A DNA stretch of 64,000 bases from Pithys albifrons albifrons (taxonomy: Eukaryota; Chordata; Aves; Passeriformes; Thamnophilidae): assembly GCF_047495875.1 (NCBI RefSeq), contig NC_092466.1:10784561-10848560 (forward strand), given 5' to 3'. The translations under genes and the position numbers were made by a program. The notes under the pieces were generated by a model, which had not been told where the DNA came from, did not search any database, and saw only the letters and a list, made by a program, of their open reading frames with translations. The stretch's first letter is position 1. The number at the start of each line of letters is the position of its first letter. This document shows, one piece after another, positions 46,967 through 59,100 of this stretch.

Positions 46967-49374
46967 AACAAAAAAAAGTTAAAACCAAAGAGGGCTTGGT
47001 AAAGGGGAAGAAATTAGGGATATGGCAGATAAGGACACAACAGGGCATCAGGAAGACCAAAAGATTTTGAGTGGGAGAAAACCTGAAGGAAAAGTTACTG
47101 AGGAGAAGAGGAGGACAAGGAAGAAGGGCTGTGGGAGAAGGGCGTAAAACCACCAGCCTTTCAGGACTCTCCCCTTCTATGTCCCCTTTCCCAGTCCTTA
47201 AATCACTAGGGGGGCCATACTCCACACGTTCACAAGATGCAGAGGAAGAGGCAAGGAGGCTACATGAAACTGAGCATCACAGCTCTTCACCTGGACTCAG
47301 AGGAATATTTATTGAAAAATGTAATTAGGTCTCTGCTACTCTTCATTTTCATAAGCCTCTGTCATTAATTTTGTTTCACAGGACAAGCCATAGCAATCAG
47401 AATGGCAAAACACCAGCAACACTGCAGTAAGCAAAGATGGCCTGAGTCAATAAACAAACCTATGATGAGTGACTATGAACAACAAATGCTCCTTAAAAGT
47501 AGCCAAACTGAAGATCATCAGGAAACTGTAAAATGAGACATGCATTCTGCAACCCTCTCCTTTTTCCCTCCTTCCCTACAAGGGGATGGTCTGACACTGA
47601 ACTGCGGAATTCCCCCAAGACATGATAAAGGAAAAATAAAAACAGGTACCAGTCAATCAATGCCATACGTGATAAAAACCAGATGAGGGAGTCACTGGGT
47701 AAGAGCAACACAAGCAGACACAGCACAACCATCAAAATGACAACAGCGTTGGAAACTGCTCTTCTTTCCAGTGTTTCTCAGCTCCTGTTCCCAACCCTCC
47801 TTGCCTGAATGCCCACAGACAGGGTAGCAAGTGCTATGCCAGATCAGATCAACCAGGCCAACAATCTGAGCCTACCAGTGGCAACCTACAGGCAGCTGCT
47901 CCATGGATGATGAAACAACCACAAAGTACTAAACTCACTTCAGGAAATTTTCTCCGTTCCAGAAGCTAGTTAATACCATGTATTTATGTCTCTTTGTTAT
48001 TCTCTCTATCCCATTTTCTGGGTTTAACCAAAGGGTAGGATAGCCTAAAGAAGTGCCTACAAAACCCACTCTACAGGATAACTGCCAGTAGGCTGAAACC
48101 TCCAACCCCAGCTCTAATCTCCTTTGAAGACTCCTTGCATGTGGGTTCAAGTGAGAAATCCTACACAGCTGGATGTCAGGATGCACAGGGAGTTTTCGTT
48201 CCCCTTGTACTCCTCAAATCCTCCCTCTGCACAGCAAGACTGCACCTGTCTCAGCACAGTACTCCTGGCGCCTTCAATTAATGCTGAGAAAATCCCGAGT
48301 TAAGTGCCTACTTAAATTTGATGGGTTTGCCATTCAAATGATGGTCTGTCAGCCTAATAAAAGCACAAGTTAGTAAACAACATTACCGCAGGAACACTGG
48401 CAGAATTACGAGCAACTGCAACCTGCAATTAATTTGACCTTAGCCACCATGCCCACACAACAGTGATGCAAGTGCTGTGGCTTTATTTCAGATCAATGCA
48501 AACAACAACAAGTAAGTGTTCCTGACACTTCTCCAAAGAGGAATCAAAAGTACTCAGCGCAGCCAGGGAAATCTGCAATTGAACAGATGTAAACTACTTC
48601 AGAGCCCTGAGGAAAATGGAATTCATTCACCAACGTGTAGCTTGAGCTAAACTAATCCAAGTTGCATATCCAGTTCTCTCAGAGCTTTGAGTAGCAATCA
48701 ATCTTCCTGCGTTCACCAACAAGTGATTTGTTATTTTGCAGTTTTCATAATGTAAAAAGAACATATGGATTAACCAGCTATCGTCATAACAGCCTGATGA
48801 GCTTCTTAAAGTCTCTTGGTTACTTACTGGATATAACAGTACACAGTGCACTGAAACAAACTGAGCAGTATGGATTACATCATGTTCTGCCATCTGGAAA
48901 ACATTACAAGATAATCACTAATACTGTGAAGCCTACTGAATCCGTTCTTCATTTATAATGTAACTGGTTGAGCTTCAGAAAGAGCATCTGAACAGTGATT
49001 TGTAAAATATGTTACTGAAATCCTAAGTAGGATATTATTCTTAGTAAAAACCATATCTAAGTACAAACTTGAATGTCAGTTTATATCCTTAACCAATTTT
49101 ATACCAATGCAAATCTCCACCGATAAGTTGTCTTGCTAAATTCATTCTTGCGGTGGATTAGTTAGCTCAGAGAAACCACACTGGGATAGAGCTCTCCAGG
49201 GCCAGCAAGGTGAGTGGAAGATTCCCCAGCCACTGGTTACCACCTGCTATTAGGTATGCAGTGAGATTCAAAAGTGATGGCATTAGACAACAATACAAAG
49301 CTATGTCATAGCTCACAGGGAGCAGGTGGGTCAGGCTGGCAGCAGGCAGAGCCACTGCAGTCACAGGGGCTACA

Positions 49375-49416
49375 GGTTATTCCTAGGATATTATAGGTTA
49401 TTCCTGGGATATATGC
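49375..49416. repeat. 21-bp tandem duplication
   Basis: GGTTATTCCTAGGATATTATA is followed at once by GGTTATTCCTGGGATATATGC. The two units agree at 17 of 21 positions. Looks like a recent local duplication with a few substitutions. Confidence 0.85.
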
Positions 49417-50014
49417 TACTCCTGTGTTGACAGGACAGAAAAAACTGCTCATGGTCAGCAGCTGGAGAGAAATTCTGCCCTAAGGATGCACCAGAGGGCA
49501 ACTCGGAGGCAAACACTGTGTTGTGTATAGCCGAAGTTGCCTTTAGTATCATCCACTTTTCCCATCGCAGCATCCCAGCTTATTCCTGGCCCGTGATGTG
49601 TGTGCTGCAGGGCTTGATCTCACTACAAGATAAACTAGACATGCTCCTTGCCAGCAAGGGACTAGCACTGCTTTCTGACATGCAAAGCAAAGTTTATACA
49701 ACACCACTTAGATCCATTTCTGTGATACTTTTTCCACGGCTGAACGCCAGCAAGGGTCAACAACACATGGCAGTTTAGTTTCACGGTGGATCACCTTTAC
49801 AAATAGCCCTGGGCTGACACATCCCACCGTCCTCCTTCAGATGTGTTTTACCAGGAAGACAAAGCCAAGCCTTTGACAGAGCAACCTGTGGAGAGCTCAG
49901 TAATTGAAAACTCTGGACTAGCCTTCCCAGGCAGCCATTCCCATTTTAGTTTCAAGACTCCAGTACCCCAAAGGAGATATGCAACAAGGTTATTATCCAC
50001 AGTTCAGGAAAACA

Positions 50015-50032
50015 TATCTATCTATCTATCTA
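50015..50032. repeat. (TATC)4.5 tetranucleotide microsatellite
   Basis: Four and a half exact TATC/TCTA units; probably length-variable between individuals. Confidence 0.9.
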
Positions 50033-51744
50033 CTCTATACAGAGCCATGTTCATACAACAATCTCAACTCTTCCACAATCCCCAAACGCTCCAAACAATC
50101 GGGTCAGACTAACCTCATCACAAATTTATTAATAGTGTAAGACTTATGGAAGGAGTACTTTCTAAATGTTGCTGTAAACATTAGGTCATGTCACAGGTCA
50201 TGCAATAATCTGGAATCTCAACTGACAGAAAAACTCGATCACTGGAGGGGGGGGATTTGGAACAGTTCAGGTCTGTTTGTTTTTAAACTCATGCCCTGAA
50301 AATATAAACACAGTTTCCACTATATCAATGCTTTGACCCAGACTACTCCAGAAAGGTGGTAAAAACCCAACAGATGCTTTGGATAATATGGTTTATCATA
50401 TATTTCATCATCCTAACACTGCGTTTTCACCATTCACCAGTGAAAGGCGCACAGGCCTTTTTGGATGACTCAGCAGCTGTGTGGGAGACCAAATGGAGTA
50501 TTTATATGTTGGGAAAGGTTAGCAATATTAATAGCTAAAATTGTGCATAATCTCTAAAATTGGAGCTCCTTAAATAAAGGGAACTGTACACACATACTGA
50601 AAAACACATGTACACAAAAAATGCTGATATATTACATATATCTTTATTATTAATGTTCAGATAAATGTTTTCTATTCCACCTGCATGATATGCTACATAA
50701 GAAAATTATTTCCTCTGGTTTCCTTATCAGATCACATGACAGGAATCCTGCTATTATTTTTACTCCTTTCAGTGAACACTGTTTTATGACCTGGCTCTTT
50801 AATTTTACTACCCATTTAAATGAATACATTTCACATGCCATTTCTGGAAACAAAATGAGGATGCTTCAAATTCTTCAAATAAAGTCTACTATTACAACTA
50901 TTTAAAGTCACAATAAGAATTTTTATAGTCTTTTAAAAAACAAATGTTTAGCTTAGCTAATAAATCTCTTCATGTGAACTCTGCAGCATTCAAACAAAAG
51001 CATAAATGCTTAAGCTGCCAAAAACCAGATACAATTTCTAAATCTCCAATTATTTAACCCAATCTATTGAAAAGGACATTAGAGAATTTAAAGTGTCTGC
51101 TGTGAAGGATGAAACTGGTAAGGTATTTTTAAACAGGCATAGAAATTACAACATAGTTCTTTTTGCCACCTTGTGAAAGGCACTTTTAAGATTATCTAGA
51201 AGAACAGTCAGCAATTCCACTAGATAGTCATCATACCCATAAGACTCTCCCCTCCCTCTCAGTACTCTTCAATCAGTTTTAAAGATAACTGCTGTGCTGA
51301 TCGCAAGCTCATATTGAACAGATGAGCACTAGTAAATCAAAAGCTGTCCAACTCTCCTACTGTGGATCAACATATACATAATGGCTGCTTGCCCATGAGT
51401 GGAAATCCTTCTGATAGCTTAATGTTGTCAGGTGCTTCATTTCCAGTGGCCAAAACATAATGTTATGTTCCAGAGAACAAATTCTTCAGGCTTCATTTCA
51501 AGCACAGAAGTATGTGAACACCATTAAAACTCACTGATTTTGCCAAGATACTTTTCTCAAGCATGTGTTTCACTGATTCATTTAGAAAAACAAACATACA
51601 AAACAATCAGTTTTGAAAGTTAAACAGCAGCAGACAAAGATGACAGCAGCAGAAGTTCTGCAGATATTGTTAGTTTAGCATTTCTAATATTGCACTACAG
51701 TCTCTAGCTGGAGAAAAGACAATCTATTAATATAATTAGCCTTA

Positions 51745-51810
51745 TAAAAAAAACAGAACAACAACAAAAAAACAACCAAAAAAACCCCCACGAAAACAAC
51801 AAACCCCAAA
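51745..51810. repeat. A-rich tract with C runs
   Basis: Irregular A runs with AAC units and CCCCC, similar in style to the tracts at 44760 and 45972. Low-complexity sequence; no adjoining retroposon body was recognised. Confidence 0.8.
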
Positions 51811-52610
51811 TATTGTCAGGGTGAACATCACATCTGTATCTACGTCTTAAAATGAAACTTTCCATTTTTAAAAGAATAAGGGGTCTGTGTAGTTCTTTAT
51901 AGGATGAAAAATGCTCATATAAATATCTGTGCTGACAAATTTTCAATCTGAGGTACAAAATGGACAACAGGACAGGAGAGCATGAAGAGAGGGGCAGTGG
52001 CCAGCCAAGGCAGGAGGATTTACAAAAGAGATGGTTTGCCAAGGGTTTTCTGGAGAGGACAGGGAGGGGGTGGAAGCTTGGAACAAATTAATGAGCAAAC
52101 TGTTCCAAGCACCAAGATTGGCATGGGAAGATGTGCCCAAAAGACTGGCTCAAGGTTTGTGTTACTTAACATCACTGTCTAGCTATCTAACTATACTGCC
52201 ACTAAACACCGTGAATAGCAACATGTTTCTCACCAGTGATACAAATGCGCTGTCACCTAATACCCAAATCTATGAAATCTCCGGTATTTCGGGTAAGCAG
52301 AAGGTACATGAAAATACACCAGTCATAACAGCACATGGGATTGCCTGGAGAGATGTCACCACTCACACTGCCAAACCCAGGTACCAGCCACCCTGAAGAC
52401 AGTTTGCAGCAGGCCATTTACTCATTTAGATGTCAGAGGTAGGGCTACAAAGAGACTTCCACATGCACTCCCCAGATGAATGTGGATGTCGATGGCAAAC
52501 CCTACCACCTCACCCAGCTTCATCCACCTGGCAGAACACAAGTGATCCAGCACAGCAGAGCCTGAACACTGCTTGACCAGACATGGGAAGCTGCAGGGAA
52601 AACTCTTCCC
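51811..52610. other. non-coding stretch, no gene seen
   Basis: Moderately less AT-rich. Open frames of 60-121 codons overlap on both strands, with no recognisable family. It runs into the longest ORF of the window without a visible splice acceptor. Confidence 0.6.
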
Positions 52611-52613
52611 AAG

Positions 52614-53177
52614 ATGTCCCCACTGACAAAAGCAGAGGAACCAGAAAACACAAAGAAGGAAAGAGCACGTATTTCCATCTGCACTATGGTTAGGATCAAC
52701 AGCCAGTCCCAAAAGAGCCTGCAAAGAAACACTGAGTTCTCTCAGGAGTGTCCCTTTTCAGTGGAAGGGGTCAGTTGGGAATTAAATCTTAACAGCCTGT
52801 GCTGCAATCAGCTTATAGTAAAAGAAATCGAGGGGCAGATGCCACAGGGGACAGAGGTGGGCACACACCCTTTCGCTGAGCAGCGTTCCCAGGGACGGGC
52901 CGTTACGGGCTCTGCGCCGGGAGCGGAGGGTTTGCAGGAGGAAGCACCCCCTCTGCAGGCTGAGACTGCAGCACCGCTAACGCTGCTCTGCCCAAGCAAA
53001 GAGGCTCAATTCGAAAGGCAGCTGCAGGGAATTCTCTCAGAGTCACTGAAATGCAGGAAGAAGAATCCAGGATATCCAAATGAGCAGAAAACCGGTACAG
53101 ATCTGTGTTTTATAAGCAGTTCCACTGCACCGTCTGGTCTGGGATCAAATAATCCCTTCAACACAAACCAAAGATAA
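52614..53177 (+). other. longest ORF in the window (187 codons), probably non-coding
   Basis: It starts at an ATG with a purine at -3 and ends in TAA. The product would be hydrophilic, rich in Ser, Glu and Gln, with no signal peptide, membrane segment or motif that I recognise. The middle third coincides with a CpG cluster (52861-52980, about 67% GC, nine CpG by hand count), which lowers stop frequency. A single frame of this length is near what chance allows in 64 kb. A single-exon lineage-specific gene or part of a retroelement gag-like frame cannot be excluded. No flanking terminal repeats were seen. Confidence 0.12.
52861..52990. promoter_or_regulatory. small CpG cluster
   Basis: Nine CpG in 120 bases at about 67% GC, observed/expected near 0.66 by hand count. 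It contains five GGG runs at 52901-52931 whose loops are 2, 7, 9 and 6 bases, just outside the strict G-quadruplex rule. It may be a promoter-like or enhancer element, or a piece of a GC-rich insertion. Confidence 0.35.
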
Positions 53178-56100
53178 GACAGAAAACCAAAATAAAATCG
53201 GAATACAGTTGCATAAAACAAAATATTTGAATAAATGGAAAAAATAAGAAGACATTTGTTTCCATTTCATTTGAATACTTTTTTTTTAAGTGCACTTCCT
53301 CGTGATATTTTCCAGAAGAAAACATGGAACAGATATACAAACACTATCTACTTGCAAATTTTTAACATATCAAAATAGACTTTAAACACTTACCATGAGA
53401 TTTCCATCACTGTAAATAACTACAGAACTACAAATTAAGCATAAAACTAATTGAACAAACATCAAGTAGCTAAAGTGTGTCTACAGAAAAGATTAATGTA
53501 ATTATAGCTCAGAAATTTGAGAAGAGAATATTTTGAATAAGTAGGTAATTAAGTTAAGAGAGGCCTAAAGAAAGATTTCACACTCACATTCATATGCTGA
53601 AGCAGTTTAAAAATAGAGAGCAAGAACTGCCTGACTTCACTTTTAATTTTAGCTGGGTGATGAGCTGGTCCCAAAGACAGAAAGGGACAGCAGGATTTTT
53701 TCTCAGCAAAGTGCCCTTCGTATTTTTATGTGAAGGAAATGCAGTATGTTCTATTAATATCCTGTTGTAGCCCTAGATGAGTCTAGGCACCCTTTCAATC
53801 AGGAAAAAGTTCTGGTTTTCTTCTTCAAATCACTTCCACTCTCAAAGACACACGCAAGTTGGAGAACCTCCCAGCTGACCTGGCCACTGCACAGGTAAAC
53901 ATCCACACAGGAAAAGACACTTAGTTTTCCCATAAGTCACCTCTTGCAATTACTAAAGCTATAATTTTCTCTCACAAGTAGGGAAAAGCAAATGATTGAG
54001 TTTGCACCTTGATATAAGTTTAACTTCAATCTCATTTTAATTATCATCTGGGCAAAAAATGTCAATACCAACCAGAAAGGTGGGCGAGTGGGTGTGGGGG
54101 GAAGAAAAGTTGTTTGACTTAATGCTGGCATAATGCCTGGGCTCTTCCAAAGAAGCTGGGGAGAAGTATACAGACTTTTCCCACATCAAGAGAGACTCTT
54201 CCTCTGGGTATGGCTCCCTCACACACTTCACCTTCCTGAGGTCTCTCTGATTAACCAGCACAACCTTCACCACAGCAGGTCTCTGCCCATCCAACAGTGG
54301 CAGATTCTGGGCCGGCAAATCCTCACAGCGGGGCAGGACTGAAATCCTTCCTGGTCAATGGCATCCCACAGAGAACTTTTTTGTCCATCAGGAAATGGTT
54401 GAAATGGAGGATGATCAGCTTGTATATTATTTTTTGGCATATTCTTCCCAAAGTGTCAGCCATCCAAGTGAAGGTCAGATGCTCCCCAAAATCCTCAGCT
54501 GTCTCAAAAGCACCCTTTTAACTAAGGCTAATTTTCTTGGCAGATGGCAATGGTTAAAACCTAGGCAGGAGTTAATCCTGTGGTGAAAACAAGCATCCTA
54601 AACTCTCCCCTCATCTTCCACAGTTGCATTTTCTTGCTTGCATTTTGGAGCAACAATCAGCAGTAAGACTACAATCATCCACCCCCTCTTATGTTTAGCC
54701 TTTAACTGTGGATTCACCTTAGGCTCCACCTTAAATTTCTTACATGCATTAATACTTGTCACTGAATCACTCCAGCTACTTCTGTGAACAAGCATTTGCA
54801 AATTTGATTTGCTAGGAATGTGAAGTGCAAGTTAGTGGAAGTTTGCATTAACATCCTGCCAGTCATCAATCCCTAGGTGAGGATGGCCTGCCATTCTGAT
54901 CCACAGCCCCCTATCTTAGTGAACTGTGTGCCTGAAAGCATGAGGTCCATGCTGTCCTCTTAGTGTCCTGCTTCCATCCATGTAGTCCTCAAGGAAATAA
55001 AGCAGAGTACAACCCTTATGCAGGTGACCCCAGGACAATGTACATCATTTGCTTACATCCTTATACCTTTTGCTTTTAATCTTAACACCACTTTGCATTT
55101 TTAATTACTGTATTTTTTTTCCACAATCCTACCTATCCCCCAATCCATGTCTGAAGTTCCACAGAGTTCTAAAAACTTTTAAAAATTATGATTTACACAC
55201 AAAGGGCACCATCTTTTCTCCCATCAGAAGCATGCTCTGCATTTCATTTGTACACATCAAATTAGCTCATTTACTCTTTTCACGCCTAGCATTTCTAGTT
55301 TAAATGTCAGATAGCAAAACTGGCCCAGACATCAAGAGCACTCTACTCCCACCACAGGAATGACAACTTCCACTTGACTTACTGCATTAAATGAAGTTAA
55401 AGCACTTGGAACTGAAAACTGAAGAGATGACCAATTCCTTTTGTTTTACTGAAGATCCCTTCATTTCAATCAGAGATGCCTCCTTCAAGAAGGTTGTTGG
55501 CTGATATTTTTACCTTCTCCTGCTTAAGTTCAACACAAAGTTTGTAGGGAGAGATCATCACTCCTGTATCACTATTTATAGTTACTTACTCTATCCTTAT
55601 CCTAACAAGACCCTAATCAACAAAGCTTCTGATCCTCCTAAATTAAAATTGTAACACAAAGTAATTTTTGGTTGAAGGAGCAGTCAATATGACTAAAATT
55701 CCTCCTTTTCTTGCTAAAACAAAAAGAAAGGAATTTTTCAAAACCCAATTCTTCCTCATTTCCTTTCCTAAACAGTTCAGATAATGCTTCTCTTTCACCC
55801 TCCTGTGTAAACAAATCAGTTACAGGTTATAGGTAGGAGAGGTTGGTGTTCTGTGGCAGAGGATAAAGAGATTCAATTTCTTTCCACCTTCTAGAAAAGG
55901 AAAAATATTCCTTTGAAAGAGTTTATCGTGCAGACACACTCCTTCCTACACAGCACCCTACCCTTGTCCCTTCAGCATGGTAATACACCAGACTCCACCA
56001 CGTGGTGAGTACAGCCTTGGCAAAGCAGTTCAGATTTCATAAGGGAAAGTATAAAATACTTGTTCCTTGCTCAAACAAGCAGCCAAGTCTGAGTTTGCTT

Positions 56101-59100
56101 CCAGAGCAAATTCAGATCCAGAGGAGTGCCGGGAGACCATTCCTCTGGCTTCAATAGCCTGTCTGGTGGGATGCTACTATGTAAGAAACATTCTCCAGGG
56201 CTCATGGAAGATGCAAGGTAGTTAGTTGCTACAGCACTGGTTTTACTGCCTGTGTACAGAGCAATGAACCTGAGGGGGATGTGTTCTCGAAGCCAGGCTC
56301 CCAACTGGTCCAGAAACATCACTACCAGCAAGCCCTGGCACCTAACAGGAACGCCTGCTACTCTCACCGCTGCCACCCGTGCACTTCTGTTCTTAGAGCA
56401 GTGGTCACTCCTAAACGCTGGTCACTCTGGCAGCTTTGCTACAGATAAATAAGTACAATTACCTCAGGGAACTTAAATTAAAACTTGCCTGTCTGTCTCA
56501 CACAGTTATATACAACTCTGTCACGTTCAAGCTTGAATAGGCATTTTTTTTCTGCCTCTCTTGATGATTTTGTTTCTTAGGAACAGGGGACAGAGGTAGA
56601 GGGCAAAAAATTATATATTCCAAATCTCCTGGAATAACTGAAGTGTCTAACCCCAGATCTCGCCGTTCATTTGTCACAAGTCACACTCTTGGTCAGTCTC
56701 TGCTTTGTCCACTGTGAGCCAACCAGAGAGACCTCCTCCCATGCTGTGCTATTTGTGCAAACTGCTAATTTGGAGAAAAAAGTAGATACAGAGCTGGTTT
56801 GCTCCTAGTGAGGTCTCCCTGGCATCCAGCTAAGAGGTGAGAAAACTAAATATAACAAACTTAAAACTACAATTATTGTAGGGGAGTTTGCCAGAGCCGC
56901 TCTGAAGCTCCTAATGGTCTGTCGGGGATTTATGGATCAGCTGTGAAAATTTACTCACAGCTAAAACTTGCCAATCAAGTCCTTGGCTTTGAACACTGCT
57001 ACCAACTTCCACATAATACAGCTTGAAATTACAGAAATGTCAAAGTGAAATAGTAGGTTTTAATGCTTCAGAGAAGGACGTGCAAGAAAAAAAAATCTAT
57101 CATACTAAACGGCTCAATAAGAAAAATGTGGCAAGACTTTTCTGCAAGTTTATATCTTTGTTTAAAAGAGTCTTATAATCTACAGAGCCGGAGGAGATTA
57201 CAAGTACTGCCAAAACACACAGTAAGGACAGTATGTTGCACAGAAAAGGCTACAAACTGCTGTCATGCAGTTTAGAGCAAATTCCCCCCATAAATTATGC
57301 CAAGCAATCTAGAAAATAATATTAGTTGTTGATATTTTATGTCCTTGCCATATGGATGGGGATGAAAAGGAATCTTCATAAAATTTATAAAAGCTTCTTT
57401 GAATATAGGGAGAAATTGTATCTGTTATTTTCATGTTTTTTCCATAAAAAACTGCAGCAAATGTAACAAAACAAAACAAAAAAAAATCCTGAGAACTTAC
57501 AGGGAAACAAAGCAACTAGCCAGCTTACACGAGAGATGCAAGACCATGTGTCATTTCACCCAAAATGCTCAGCACAAACTGGATGGCAGCAGTGATGGCC
57601 ACCTGGAAGCGCAGCGCTGTGCAGAGGAGCTGATGGGCTCTTTGTAAACCCTCTCCACCTCTGACTCTACAAATCCCTAAAGCTACTGAGGCTTCAACAC
57701 TCCAGAGTAGTGGGTTTAAAACATGTCAGAGCCCTAATACGCTATTGAGCATTACAAAGGGGCATGGATCTGCACTCCTCCCTACACAGATCTGTGCCTA
57801 AAACAGGAAAAAAAACCTTTTGAGACAGTATAAGTATAAAGTAGAGAGTAGTTCTTTAATGGAAGTTTTTAGGTGCATCTATACACTCCATGGCATCCCT
57901 GGGTGGGCCCAACGACCAAAAGTAACTACCCCTATCAGTAATTACCCCAAAAACCAAGCAGTAAAGAGTCATGCACATGCAGATGATAGAAACTGATCAT
58001 CTAAAGCCTTACACACACAAATAATCCTCATATGTATGAGTAAAGCTTTGCAAGATCAGTCTCGTATTATATACATTATATCCAAAAGGGAATTCATGTT
58101 TTATTTACGGCTGACAAGCAAACTCTTGGCCACCTAATGTATTTTATTATGTTACATATTTATAATATAAAGACACGCTGCTTTACTCTGCACAGACATC
58201 CTTTAATCACCTACATAAAATTACAAATTCACTTCTAGCCCTTGCAGATTTCAAGTGAATTTTTTTTAAAGGAAATTCAATCCTTTAGTACTTTGCAATG
58301 CAGAAAACCTACAAAACTTAAACAGTCATGATCTCATGACTTTTAGAAGCCTGACCTACCAAAGATACAGGACATGTGATTAACTTAAATTTCATTGTCA
58401 AATTTAGAGTATTTAGTTGGCATTTTTACTTCTCCAGAAGCTGTGTAGAAAATATGAAAATTGACCTGGATGCAAGTACCTCAGAACTTCTATTCTTTTG
58501 TTTAAAGCACCTTGCCTGTGACACTCTTTGCTCAAGCTGCCTACAGAGGTATCTATGAACACCATCCCAGTCACCCACCATTCTTCTGCAGTACTTAAAA
58601 ACATGCTCACCCACAGACACATCAATGACACTTTCCTAAGTGTAATGCACATCACAGTAACTTGAGGCAGAGCTCTTGGGCCATCTCAGAGCAAGTCTAC
58701 AAAAAGATGCCAACAGAAGGGCCAAGCCCTGCGGGTCCCGTAAGAAAGTGTTGCTACACAACAGAACAGTGACCTTGAATTAAGCAGTAAAGAAAAGAGC
58801 CAGTGTTTGGTTGTGAGTTGGCAGGATGGTGGAAAGCTGTAGATGACCTTACAAGAATGTGCCATGAGTGGGACACAAATGGATGGCACAGAGTACATGG
58901 ATAGCAAGGGTGTGGATGTTAAGATGTGTTAGTGAAAGACTTTGGAAGATAAGAAGAGCCTAGGGCTGAAAAAAAAAATCTCATCCTTGTTTGCTGATGT
59001 TTCTCTCTGCAGTTTCAGTAGCTGAGAGCCATCTTTTCTCCAAATTCTGTTCTCAGTCTGAATTGTGTATAGTCTCTGGACAGAAATTTATGTGGGGGAG

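Larger units (their letters stand above)
46516..51740. other. non-coding stretch, no gene seen
   Basis: Mixed composition. It contains an AC dinucleotide tract (46952-46966), a purine-rich stretch near 47085-47140, a 21-bp tandem duplication (49375-49416), an ATCT microsatellite (50015-50032) and an 8-base G run (50247-50254). Open frames reach about 100 codons and overlap on both strands without recognisable products. Confidence 0.65.

Noticed and set aside
47493..47735. Hydrophobic 80-codon minus-strand frame that looks like a signal peptide or membrane protein.
   Set aside because: Leu/Phe/Val richness follows from A-rich plus-strand DNA, and there is no splice context or recognisable family.
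48141..48165. GGGTTCAAGTGAGAAATCC as a possible tRNA B-box.
   Set aside because: No A-box at the right distance and no cloverleaf arms can be drawn.
54079..54101. GGTGGGCGAGTGGGTGTGGGGGG as a G-quadruplex.
   Set aside because: Only three separate runs of three or more G plus a GG; fails the strict four-run rule.
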